7,070 nt of DNA from an uncultured Solobacterium sp. (GCA_937910655.1 CALEMV010000268.1:1-7070); one strand, 5' to 3'; counted from the stretch's first letter, positions 1 to 6,638 are shown. The notes: generated by a model from the letters alone, not told the origin. Numbers and translations: made by a program.

Positions 1-42
1 ATTTAAATATTGTATGTATAAATAACTTTTCATGCAATCCAT

Positions 43-76
43 AACAAAAAACAAGCCCCACTACCGAAGACTTGTT
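43..76 (-). terminator. Intrinsic terminator after the M18 aminopeptidase gene
   Basis: On the minus strand, AACAAGTCTT (76 to 67) pairs with GGGGCTTGTT (59 to 50) around a 7-base loop. The six outer pairs are perfect; the inner four are one G-C and three G-T wobble pairs. The stem runs straight into a T-rich tract (TTTTGTT). It begins about 15 bases after the M18 stop codon, so it most likely ends the aminopeptidase transcript. The 42 bases beyond it hold nothing I can identify. Confidence 0.75.
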
Positions 77-90
77 CATCGTAATTCTAA

Positions 91-1395
91 TTAACGAAGT
101 GAGAATACACCTTCTCCTTCATCTTCTAAAGTGAGGGAGAAGAAATGTGACATCGCCTCTACAAGATACTCTGTATCTTTTGCGCCTGCTGTTTCATAAG
201 ATGAATGCATCGCAAGTTGTGCAAGTCCAATATCTACTGTATTCAACGATACATGGGCATTCGAAATATTACCCAACGTTGAACCACCTGCCATATCAGA
301 GCGATTTGTGAATGTCTGTACAGGAACATTCACAGCTGCACATACTTCTTTAAATACTGCCGCAGATACCGCATCTGTTGTGTACTTCTGATTTGCATTA
401 TACTTGATGACAATACCCTTATTCATCTGTGGTCTGTTGATAGGGTCTGCTTTTTCCACATGGTTTGGATGTACCGCATGTGCATTATCCGCAGATACCA
501 TAAAGCTAGATGCGATTGCGCGTTTAGCCTCTTCTGGAGTCTTACCACAGGATAACGCAATTCTTTCCAATGTATCTTCTAAGAAAGTGGAATCTGCACC
601 TTGTTTTGTGCCTGAACCAACTTCTTCATTATCAAAGATTGCCACAACAGGAACACTTTCACTATCGTTTGCGCCTAAAAAGCCATAGAGGCACCCAAAT
701 GCACACTGTAAATCATCTAGATGACCTGCAGATACAAATTCATTCTGATAGCCCCAAACAGTACCCTTTTCACGTGTATAGAGATATAGGTCATGACTGA
801 GGATATCTTCCACCTTTACGCCGATTGATTCAGCCACGACTTCCATAAACTTACCCTTGGCATCTTCAGTACCAAATACTGGCAACATATCTACCTGTGC
901 GTTATAAGTCGCATTTGTATTCGCTTCACGATTCATATGAATCGCAAGATTAGGAATAACTAATAAATCTTTATCCACACGTACAAGCTTTGTAACAAGT
1001 TTTCCATTCTCCTTTACGATGACTCTACCTGCTACAGATAATGGGCGATCAAACCATGGCGCACATAACATACCGCCATATTTTTCAACGTTTAGCTTCA
1101 CTACCCCGTTACCAACAATCTCTGGATTTTCTTTCACTTTGAAAGTTGGGGAATCGCTGTGTGCTGCCCCAATCATATATCCCTTATAGTCTGTTGTAGG
1201 AATACGGAAGGCAATGATACTGGATTGGTTTCTGACCACAAAATATCTTCCATCTACTTCTAGTTTCCAACTTTCAGCCTCTGATAATTCACGATATCCC
1301 TGCTTGATCAAGATCTCCTTCATTTCATTGATGGCATGAAAACAAGTTGGACTCTTGTGTAGAAAATCTAATAATTTTTCGTTGATATCTACCAT
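91..1395 (-). CDS. M18 family metallo-aminopeptidase (aspartyl aminopeptidase type)
   Basis: Cytosolic zinc exopeptidase of family M18 (ApeB/DNPEP/LAP4 type), which removes N-terminal residues, often acidic ones, from peptides. The 434-residue length matches bacterial members. The di-metal site can be read directly: His79 (HSDSPTFK), Asp227 (GHLDDL), the pair Glu257-Glu258 (DNEEVGS; first the general base, second a metal ligand by family knowledge), Asp303 (SADNAHAVHPN) and His397 (MHSSYE). The GGSTLG motif near residue 370 is also present. No signal peptide or membrane segment is seen. I place the start at 1395 because AAAGGAG lies 7 bases upstream. An in-frame ATG nine codons earlier (1422) has no ribosome binding site and gives an atypical N-terminus. 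The gene follows the M29 peptidase gene by 71 bases, with a stem-loop between them, and ends at a strong terminator. Family assignment is firm; substrate preference is not shown by sequence. Confidence 0.95.
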   Translation of the reverse strand: MVDINEKLLDFLHKSPTCFHAINEMKEILIKQGYRELSEAESWKLEVDGRYFVVRNQSSIIAFRIPTTDYKGYMIGAAHSDSPTFKVKENPEIVGNGVVKLNVEKYGGMLCAPWFDRPLSVAGRVIVKENGKLVTKLVRVDKDLLVIPNLAIHMNREANTNATYNAQVDMLPVFGTEDAKGKFMEVVAESIGVKVEDILSHDLYLYTREKGTVWGYQNEFVSAGHLDDLQCAFGCLYGFLGANDSESVPVVAIFDNEEVGSGTKQGADSTFLEDTLERIALSCGKTPEEAKRAIASSFMVSADNAHAVHPNHVEKADPINRPQMNKGIVIKYNANQKYTTDAVSAAVFKEVCAAVNVPVQTFTNRSDMAGGSTLGNISNAHVSLNTVDIGLAQLAMHSSYETAGAKDTEYLVEAMSHFFSLTLEDEGEGVFSLR

Positions 1396-1401
1396 AAAAC
1401 G

Positions 1402-1408
1402 CTCCTTT
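1402..1408 (-). promoter_or_regulatory. Ribosome binding site deciding the M18 start
   Basis: AAAGGAG on the minus strand sits 6-7 bases before the ATG at 1395. It supports this start over the upstream in-frame ATG at 1422, which has no purine-rich sequence in front of it. Confidence 0.8.
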
Positions 1409-1432
1409 ATACAAAATTGCATATTCTATTAT

Positions 1433-1460
1433 AAACGAAAACCACCATAATTGGTGGTTT
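1433..1460 (-). terminator. Stem-loop between the M29 and M18 peptidase genes, possible terminator or attenuator
   Basis: A perfect nine-pair stem, AAACCACCA with TGGTGGTTT (1460-1452 and 1447-1439), closes on a four-base loop. It starts seven bases after the M29 stop codon. The downstream T tract is interrupted (T, then CG, then TTT), so termination may be partial. The M18 gene follows in the same direction and has a TATAAT-like hexamer just downstream (1433-1428) but no recognisable -35 box. The hairpin could therefore lower read-through from the M29 gene, protect a 3' end, or separate two units. Its function is inferred; the stem itself is seen. Confidence 0.5.
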
Positions 1461-1466
1461 CTCTAT

Positions 1467-2705
1467 CTAGATTACAAAATTACCATTTCTAAATACTGGC
1501 ACAACAGTACCGTCTTGTTGGATACCATCAATATTCATTTCTTTTGTACCAAACATAAAGTCTTCATGTTGAGATGATTCATTTGCGCCTGCGGCCTTGA
1601 GTTCTTCCTCGCTCATATCCGCACCACCCTTTACATTTTCAGGATATGGCATACCTAGCGCTAAATGACACGCAGCGTTTTCATCAAACAATGTATTGAA
1701 GAATAAGATATTAGAATTTGAGATTGGGGAATCATATGGTACTAGGGCAACTTCACCTAAGTATCTGGATCCTTCATCAAAGTCTAATAGACTCTTGAGT
1801 GTTTCCTCTTCTTGTTTTGCGCCAAAGTCAACAACCTTACCATTTTCAAAACGGAACCAGAAACCATCAATCACCTTACCACTGTAACTTAAAGGCTTTG
1901 ATGCATACACGATACCATTTACACCTGTTTTCTTAGGCATTGTAAAACATTCTTCGGTTGGAATATTTGGGTCGAAGTAAACTCCCTTTGGTGTCTTATC
2001 CCCACCACCAATCCATATATGGTTATCTACAAGTTCTACTGTTAAGTCTGTTCCTAGTTCGCTTGTAAAATGCAACTGCTTGAAGTTTAATTCTGTTAAC
2101 TTGCGTGCATGTTCTACAAGTTCCGCATCATGAATGCGCCAGTTCTCAAGTGGATCACTATCTTCCGTAACACGGCTTGTCATAAAGATTGCGTCTTCTA
2201 ACCTCTCAAACGCTTCTTCCTCAGAAAGATGAGGGAATACAACCTTTGCCCATTCCACAGAAGGGATGCCTATTACACACCATTGTCCTTCGTTATTCAT
2301 TGTATACTTACGTAAGTCTTTCATCTTCTTACTATAAGCCATCTGGTATGTACGAACCTTAGATTGATCTACATCTTTTAATGCACCTGGCATATCAGAA
2401 TGAATACGTAAATAACACGCACCCAAATCATGTTCACGCTTTACCATGTCATATTTCCAATCTGGAATATCAGTTAATGTCTCTTCACTTTGATATGTGT
2501 AAGTTAGTTTTGCTAATTCCGTATCCGTCCAACTCATAATGACTTCTCTAGCACCTACGGCATATGCTTCTTTCGCAACCATGCGTACAAACTCATAGTC
2601 GCGAACGGATGCGGTAATCACTAGTGGTTGATTGGGCTGTACATTTACACCACGTACAACTGCTAATTTCGCTAACTTTTGATACATTTCTTTACTTGCA
2701 CTCAT
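1467..2705 (-). CDS. M29 family metallo-aminopeptidase (AmpS/PepS type)
   Basis: Leucyl/aminopeptidase of family M29 (thermophilic AmpT, staphylococcal AmpS, streptococcal PepS), a cytosolic dimetal enzyme that trims N-terminal residues from peptides. The 412-residue length is normal. The residues expected as metal ligands are all present with family spacing: Glu252 (NIPTEECFT), Glu318 (YLGEVAL), His347 (ENAACHLALG), His380 and Asp382 (HEDFMFG), with the conserved Tyr354 between them. Other family motifs are GIPSVEWA near 146, WIGGGDKTPKG near 231 and SYSGKVIDGF near 273. No signal peptide is seen. The start at 2705 has AGGAGA about seven bases upstream. That site overlaps the TAG stop of the preceding membrane-protein gene (nine-base gap), so the two genes are almost certainly cotranscribed and probably translationally coupled. 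A stem-loop follows the stop. Family membership is secure; the name pepS or ampS would be a convention, so no symbol is given. Confidence 0.95.
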   Translation of the reverse strand: MSASKEMYQKLAKLAVVRGVNVQPNQPLVITASVRDYEFVRMVAKEAYAVGAREVIMSWTDTELAKLTYTYQSEETLTDIPDWKYDMVKREHDLGACYLRIHSDMPGALKDVDQSKVRTYQMAYSKKMKDLRKYTMNNEGQWCVIGIPSVEWAKVVFPHLSEEEAFERLEDAIFMTSRVTEDSDPLENWRIHDAELVEHARKLTELNFKQLHFTSELGTDLTVELVDNHIWIGGGDKTPKGVYFDPNIPTEECFTMPKKTGVNGIVYASKPLSYSGKVIDGFWFRFENGKVVDFGAKQEEETLKSLLDFDEGSRYLGEVALVPYDSPISNSNILFFNTLFDENAACHLALGMPYPENVKGGADMSEEELKAAGANESSQHEDFMFGTKEMNIDGIQQDGTVVPVFRNGNFVI

Positions 2706-2714
2706 AAAATTCTC

Positions 2715-3890
2715 CTATTTTTTAAATAATTCGTCATACCCTGGAACTTCTTGAATATGACGCATAAAGTCTTTGGTAATAATAAATGACTTTGGCCCAA
2801 ATGGATTGATTACAATAGAGTCATATTTCGCAGGAATTAAGTGAAAACACTCCTTGATATTACGCACTTCCATTTGGATTTCATCCTCTTCATATATGTT
2901 ACTATATCGCAATAATGCATTCCAATCTGTAAATAATACCAATACCGCTTTATCTGGATCAACATTTAGACGAACCGACATAAATCGTTCATCATCGATG
3001 TTTTCATTTGTATATTTAATGAGATAATACTCGCTCATACAGATTTCATATACAAGTGTGCCAATATACTCTTGATTCATAAAGAACTTTGCATACTCAC
3101 GTAAAATTCCACTTAAACCTGGATTCTCTATAATACTTGGATCAGCACTAGCTTGAATACTGCTGATAACACTATACTTCAATAAGAAATCTTTACAGGA
3201 ATGATTGAGTTTGATTGTTACCACACGATTCTTTGCGGAAGATACTTGCTTATTATCACAGAGTATCTCCACAATTGTTGCATCGACATCTCCCTTATCA
3301 CTACAGTGAAGACATATCGCATCATTTACTTTCATCTCACCATAGACAAAACCAGTACAGATTGTATCTTGGTCACTTTCGACAACCATCATCGTATAGC
3401 GTCTTTCACCATTCAGGATTGCTTTCTTCTCAAATTGTTTTAATTCCTTTTGGTGTTTCATCTTTGTGTACTGTTGTTGTGCAAAGATAACCACCGCAAT
3501 TCCTAAAGCAATCGTGGTTAAATAGATCTGTGTTAATTCTCTATTCGCATTTGTTCCCGATTGACTTACAACAACGTATGTCATCCCTATTAGACGTGCA
3601 ATTAATACACCAACAATTCCAAAAAAGAATAGATTTTTTGTCCATGGCGAGACTTTAAGTCGGAAATAAACCTCATTTCGACAAGTTTTTCGATACATAT
3701 ATTCCGCCATGGCAAACGTTAGGATCGCAAGGATTCCCCAAAGAAGCGGAAATAGGCCCTGGATAATCATCCATGGAGATATTGTAATCTTCTGAAATAT
3801 AAAATTCAGATTATGAAAGAAGCCATATAGTCCTACCACATAACCAATCATCGATATTAACATTACTAAAATCAATAGATACTTTTTCAT
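2715..3890 (-). CDS. Four-helix membrane protein with EF-Tu-domain-2-like barrel and SseB-like C-terminal domain
   Basis: A 391-residue protein of uncertain function. The N-terminal part has four likely membrane helices at about 4-25, 41-63, 86-108 and 120-138. A charged linker (about 141-160) follows, then two predicted soluble domains. Residues 163-230 resemble the beta-barrel domain 2 of translation GTPases: the run CTGFVYGEMKVND (178-190) and the later SSAKNRVVTIKL (217-228) match the pattern TGxVxxGxIKVGD ... AxxGDxVxIxL. There is no GTPase domain. Residues from about 268 to 380 resemble the SseB N-terminal domain, shown by VLVLFTDWNALLRY (316-329) and SIVINPFGPKSFIIT (358-372). I chose the start at 3890 because GGAGGG stands seven bases upstream and the N-terminus MKKYLLILVM is typical of a first membrane helix. 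Two upstream in-frame ATGs exist at 3929 and 3920; the latter overlaps the prepilin peptidase stop as ATGA. Domain calls are by eye and the role is unknown. Confidence 0.8.
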   Translation of the reverse strand: MKKYLLILVMLISMIGYVVGLYGFFHNLNFIFQKITISPWMIIQGLFPLLWGILAILTFAMAEYMYRKTCRNEVYFRLKVSPWTKNLFFFGIVGVLIARLIGMTYVVVSQSGTNANRELTQIYLTTIALGIAVVIFAQQQYTKMKHQKELKQFEKKAILNGERRYTMMVVESDQDTICTGFVYGEMKVNDAICLHCSDKGDVDATIVEILCDNKQVSSAKNRVVTIKLNHSCKDFLLKYSVISSIQASADPSIIENPGLSGILREYAKFFMNQEYIGTLVYEICMSEYYLIKYTNENIDDERFMSVRLNVDPDKAVLVLFTDWNALLRYSNIYEEDEIQMEVRNIKECFHLIPAKYDSIVINPFGPKSFIITKDFMRHIQEVPGYDELFKK

Positions 3891-3895
3891 CGACT

Positions 3896-3902
3896 CCCTC
3901 CA
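3896..3902 (-). promoter_or_regulatory. Ribosome binding site deciding the start of the SseB-like membrane protein
   Basis: TGGAGGG on the minus strand lies a good distance before the ATG at 3890. The alternative ATG at 3920 has only a weak GGGGA in front, though its ATGA overlap with the previous stop could allow coupled initiation. Confidence 0.7.
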
Positions 3903-3916
3903 ATAGAACAAGTTTA

Positions 3917-4639
3917 TCATAATCCCCATCTGAGACTATCAAAATAACCACAAAAAACCAATAAAAAAGATACGGAAAGAAACGGTCCAAACGCAATACA
4001 CTTCTTCTTACAAATAGCCATCCACAAAATCGCAAGGAGACATGCAATGGATAACATCATCCATATCCTTCGAAATGGAAGAAATAAACTCATACAAGAT
4101 AGAAGTTTTAAATCTCCACCACCAATGCATTCCTTGTCGAACAACTTCTGACAGAGAATCGAAATAATACATCCACCAACAAATATAACTAACATTCGTA
4201 TCCATGGTTGTAGACTTATGTTATTTATCATACATGCATGTATGATAAATAATATGATGATACCGATGTGTATCTCATCAGGTATCTCCATGATGATAGA
4301 GTCGATATAACATACACACCAAAGCATAGCGAACAAAAGAATCCTTATGATTACACCCCACTTGAAAATATCAATGTTCCAAACAATGAACATACATAAA
4401 AACCCTGTTAATATCTCCGCAAGAATATATTCTTTCGAAAGTTTTTTACCACAATAATGACATCTTCCCTTTAACCATACATAACTTAGTATAGGTATTA
4501 AATCATACCAGTGTAGTACATGATGACATGCATCACACTGGCTTCGTAAGGTATACCGTTTTCGAAGATACCCATGACACATACATAATAAAAAGCTTCC
4601 TAAATGGAAGCCGAATATTCCAATCCATATCCGATACAT
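3917..4639 (-). CDS. Type IV prepilin peptidase / N-methyltransferase (PilD/ComC family)
   Basis: Membrane-embedded aspartic protease of the GxGD class. It cleaves the leader of type IV pilin-like precursors and, in bifunctional members, N-methylates the new N-terminus. In Bacillota its usual clients are the competence pseudopilins (ComGC and relatives). The 240-residue length is typical. The N-terminal zinc-binding loop is intact, with Cys35-x-x-Cys38 and Cys60-x-x-Cys63 framing HWYDLIPILSYVWLKGRC. The catalytic aspartates are Asp113 (YIDSIIMEIPDE) and Asp176 (GGGDLKLL). The N-terminal GFHLGSFLLC (10-19) and the C-terminal AFGPFL (216-221) are also family hallmarks. About seven to eight membrane helices are likely. 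Eighteen cysteines in 240 residues is unusually high. The start has a partial Shine-Dalgarno, GGGGTGAT. It lies 42 bases after the VTT gene, and no pilin or pilus ATPase gene is in the window. The coding sequence contains a perfect 32-base palindrome. Confidence 0.93.
   Translation of the reverse strand: MYRIWIGIFGFHLGSFLLCMCHGYLRKRYTLRSQCDACHHVLHWYDLIPILSYVWLKGRCHYCGKKLSKEYILAEILTGFLCMFIVWNIDIFKWGVIIRILLFAMLWCVCYIDSIIMEIPDEIHIGIIILFIIHACMINNISLQPWIRMLVIFVGGCIISILCQKLFDKECIGGGDLKLLSCMSLFLPFRRIWMMLSIACLLAILWMAICKKKCIAFGPFLSVSFLLVFCGYFDSLRWGL
4221..4252. repeat. Perfect 32-base palindrome inside the prepilin peptidase gene
   Basis: The 16-base arm TTATTTATCATACATG (4221-4236) is followed at once, with no spacer, by its exact reverse complement (4237-4252). 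Symmetry stops at the flanking bases (G at 4220, T at 4253). On the coding strand it encodes Leu130-Phe-Ile-Ile-His-Ala-Cys-Met-Ile-Asn-Asn140, between the two catalytic aspartates, and the reading frame is intact. As RNA it could fold into a stem of about 14 pairs with a four-base loop; as DNA it could extrude a cruciform or form a symmetric protein site. The structure is directly visible; its function is unknown. Confidence 0.9.
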
Positions 4640-4681
4640 TTTATCACCCCATAAAATATACAGATATCATTTCTATATTCC

Positions 4682-5386
4682 TTATAATTTCTCTAAAATC
4701 TTATCTTTGTTAAATAAGATAACCACAACAGAAATTACTTGAATCGCCACTGCAAGTGCAGATACGACATAGTTTCCTTCTGCTAAAAAGTGCCCAGAAG
4801 TACAGCTTAATAAAATCTGTATCCAACTAGAACACAATATCGCTAGAGAGAAATCTTTTAAACTTATTTTAGCATGCGCCGCTACATAAGGGATGATACC
4901 ATTTGGTATCCCCGGTAACATACATGATACTGCCACAACAAAGATTGGTTTTCCCTCATTGATTTTCTTCATTAACCAGTTTTCTTTTGGTGTTTTATTA
5001 TTCATCGCAATGCGAATAGACTTACCCACACCACGCAATATCGCAAACACCAAGACATTACCAGCAGTAAAACCAAGCCAGCATAGTAGGAAAGCTCTCC
5101 ACCAACCAAATAGGAAGGCACCCGCAAACTGGATAATGACACCCGGTAAAATAACACTGACTACCTGGAGCACACTAATCATAAATAGTGCAATATAGGC
5201 ACCATAATGACCCTGTCCTTGGATATATTCTGCTAGATCTGACTGATTTCCAGACTGTAATATCTGCCATACCTCTTGAACCACTGGCCCAAAAGCACGG
5301 TATACTAACCACCCAATGATTGCAATAATCACCAAGATTAATAGTATAATCGCAGGCTTTCTTAGTCGCTTGATTTTTCTAACCAT
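4682..5386 (-). CDS. VTT-domain membrane protein (TVP38/TMEM64, DedA-like)
   Basis: A 234-residue integral membrane protein of the TVP38/TMEM64 (SNARE-associated/VTT, PF09335) family. Relatives include DedA-type proteins and eukaryotic TMEM41B/VMP1, linked to phospholipid movement between membrane leaflets and envelope homeostasis. The precise role of bacterial TVP38 members is not established. A basic N-terminus (MVRKIKRLRK) precedes a helix at about 11-30. The VTT core spans roughly 75-200. It includes the re-entrant-type segment from Pro81 with GAFLFGWW (89-96), GFTAGN (105-110) and the Arg118-Gly119 pair. A second segment, MLPGIPNGIIPYVAAHAKIS (156-175), has the family Pro-Gly-x-Pro pattern. 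A final helix lies at about 207-225. The start at 5386 has AGGGGG only a few bases upstream, so the spacing is short. It follows the 151-residue gene by 57 AT-rich bases in which I see no terminator and no convincing promoter. Confidence 0.88.
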   Translation of the reverse strand: MVRKIKRLRKPAIILLILVIIAIIGWLVYRAFGPVVQEVWQILQSGNQSDLAEYIQGQGHYGAYIALFMISVLQVVSVILPGVIIQFAGAFLFGWWRAFLLCWLGFTAGNVLVFAILRGVGKSIRIAMNNKTPKENWLMKKINEGKPIFVVAVSCMLPGIPNGIIPYVAAHAKISLKDFSLAILCSSWIQILLSCTSGHFLAEGNYVVSALAVAIQVISVVVILFNKDKILEKL

Positions 5387-5443
5387 GTTCCCCCTGTAAT
5401 GAAATACAATTTAAAACAATAACATATTTTAAAAAACACGCAA

Positions 5444-5899
5444 CTATATTTTCTTTAAATAATCCGACTTAACACTATGTTCCTTCAAGAAGTTTCTAAC
5501 TTCATCAAATTGGTCTTCCTCAAAGAAAAGTGCAGTTTGAATCTTATTTCTCACAAAATAAATACTATTATCTGAACGTGAAAGCATTACCTGCCCTGCC
5601 TTATGGAATTTAATCAGTGAGCCCATCATTACAATGCCCTCATCTGATAATCCAGATTTCATAAAATAGTACATCACTCCCAAAATAATTGGAACGATGA
5701 ATTGTACGATACGGAATACACCCTCATAACGTATAAAGCCAATAATCGCAATCGCAAGAAATAAGACAGGAATCATCCATTTCATCTTATTACCAACCTT
5801 AGTCTCTATCTTTACGGTATTTGAAATCATCAGCATTCTCGCAAACGCAACTAACATCACTACATCAAATACATATAAAATCAAATTCTGAATATCCAT
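5444..5899 (-). CDS. Small three-helix membrane protein with soluble C-terminal domain, function unknown
   Basis: I do not recognise a named family with confidence. The 151-residue protein has three likely membrane helices, at about 4-25, 40-57 and 63-80. The cytosolic tail (about 83-150) begins with GLSDEGIVMMGSLIKFHKAGQVMLSRSDNSIYF. The pattern 'G(I/L)-x-x-x-G-I-V-x-x-G-x-x-I-x-F/W' followed by short strands and a closing helix (131-141) resembles small bacterial PH-like or DUF5673-type domains on membrane anchors. That comparison is by eye and weak. The gene is real by its length, the sensible hydrophobicity profile, and a strong ribosome binding site: GGAGG four to five bases before the ATG at 5899. 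It lies just downstream of the terminator that follows the CBS-ACT gene, so it may start its own transcript, but no clear promoter is visible in the 61-base gap. Confidence 0.8.
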   Translation of the reverse strand: MDIQNLILYVFDVVMLVAFARMLMISNTVKIETKVGNKMKWMIPVLFLAIAIIGFIRYEGVFRIVQFIVPIILGVMYYFMKSGLSDEGIVMMGSLIKFHKAGQVMLSRSDNSIYFVRNKIQTALFFEEDQFDEVRNFLKEHSVKSDYLKKI

Positions 5900-5927
5900 A
5901 CGTCCTCCGTATTCTTTATTCTATCAT

Positions 5928-5953
5928 AAAAGGTTCTGCGCTTGCAGAACCCC
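5928..5953 (-). terminator. Intrinsic terminator after the CBS-ACT gene
   Basis: A perfect eight-pair GC-containing stem, GGTTCTGC with GCAGAACC (5951-5944 and 5939-5932), closes on a four-base loop and is followed by TTTT on the minus strand. It begins about ten bases after the CBS-ACT stop codon. This is a compact rho-independent terminator, probably ending the branched-chain amino-acid transporter operon. The T tract is short, so some read-through into the next gene is possible. Confidence 0.75.
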
Positions 5954-5960
5954 ATTTCAT

Positions 5961-6638
5961 CTACTTCAACCAAACAACAGTCTTATCTTCTGTTGTTGTT
6001 TGGACAACATTGGTAATATTGAATCCAGCTTCCTGTAGAATCTTTGTCATCTTATCTACCGCAACCTCACCTGTTGCCTTAACAACAACCTCAGAGCCAC
6101 GGTCTGTATGATATACAGCGATGTTTTCTACATTTGCATTTTCTTGTGCAAATAACTTCGTTACCTGTGCAAATACACCAGGTTTATCATCAATCAACAT
6201 GACAAATCTTGTACCCTGACGCTTCAAACCCATTAAGTCAACGAATGTTAAGAAGATATCCTTTTCTGTGATAATACCAACTACATGATTCTCTTCATCC
6301 ACGACCGGCAATACATTGACCGTATTTTCTAGCATCACTTGCGCAGCTTCTTCTAAGAAAACCATTGGAGAAACCGTATGCACATCACGAATCATGATAT
6401 CCTTTGCCTGTGTACGAGATAACAAGTAATTCAATTCATAGATGGATAAGGAAGTTGCGTTCTTTCCAGATGTATCGTTTACTAGTCCCTCTGTGATCAA
6501 ACCAATTAGTTTATGATTCGCATCCACAACTGGTAAGCGGTGGAAGTGATTCTTACCCATAATTTCTAGTGCTTTGGATAACGGTGTATCCGCTGTAATT
6601 GTAATAGGATTCGCCGTCATATGATCTTTAACGTACAT
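5961..6638 (-). CDS. CBS-CBS-ACT regulatory protein (AcuB-like)
   Basis: A 225-residue soluble protein with two CBS domains (about 1-55 and 77-133) forming one Bateman module, then an ACT domain (about 144-215). CBS pairs usually bind adenine nucleotides; ACT domains usually bind amino acids or act as dimer interfaces. CBS features include HRLPVVDANHKLIGLITEG (33-51) and VNVLPVVDEENHVVGIITEKD (107-127). The linker ATSLSIYELNYLL (61-73) is characteristic of AcuB-like proteins. The ACT domain opens with DKPGVFAQVTKLFAQENANV (151-170). No catalytic or DNA-binding domain is present, so it probably regulates a partner. In Bacillus, AcuB is tied to acetoin use, but nothing here supports that. The ribosome binding site AGGAGG is embedded in the last codons of livF, and only four bases separate the genes. 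This indicates one operon and suggests a link to branched-chain amino-acid import. A terminator follows. Confidence 0.93.
   Translation of the reverse strand: MYVKDHMTANPITITADTPLSKALEIMGKNHFHRLPVVDANHKLIGLITEGLVNDTSGKNATSLSIYELNYLLSRTQAKDIMIRDVHTVSPMVFLEEAAQVMLENTVNVLPVVDEENHVVGIITEKDIFLTFVDLMGLKRQGTRFVMLIDDKPGVFAQVTKLFAQENANVENIAVYHTDRGSEVVVKATGEVAVDKMTKILQEAGFNITNVVQTTTEDKTVVWLK

Noticed and set aside
713..724. Twelve-base palindrome TCATCTAGATGA in the M18 gene
   Set aside because: It coincides with the codons for the conserved metal-site motif HLDD, so codon content explains it, and twelve bases is not rare.
404..800. Plus-strand open frames over the M18 gene
   Set aside because: They lie entirely opposite a strongly supported gene, have no plausible ribosome binding site, and show no recognisable protein features.
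1428..1433. TATAAT hexamer upstream of the M18 gene as a promoter
   Set aside because: At 16-18 base spacing the upstream hexamers (such as CACCAA) are poor -35 boxes and lie in the stem-loop. Not listed as a promoter, only mentioned as a possibility.
672..1829. Repeated TTTGCGCC octamer in both peptidase genes
   Set aside because: Each copy is the reverse complement of Gly-Ala-Asn/Lys codons (GGCGCAAA) and reflects codon preference rather than an uptake or regulatory sequence.
3811..4205. Two short minus-strand frames (3811-4047 and 4008-4205) overlapping the prepilin peptidase gene
   Set aside because: They are out-of-frame readings of the prepilin peptidase and the following gene; the in-frame proteins carry clear family motifs and these do not.
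4895..4910. Inverted repeat GATACC-ATTT-GGTATC in the VTT gene
   Set aside because: It has only six pairs, lies in the conserved coding segment PGIPNGIIPY, and has no T tract; it is likely incidental.
4893..5198. Plus-strand 101-residue frame opposite the VTT gene
   Set aside because: It is an antisense shadow of a gene with a clear VTT core, and no start signal precedes it.
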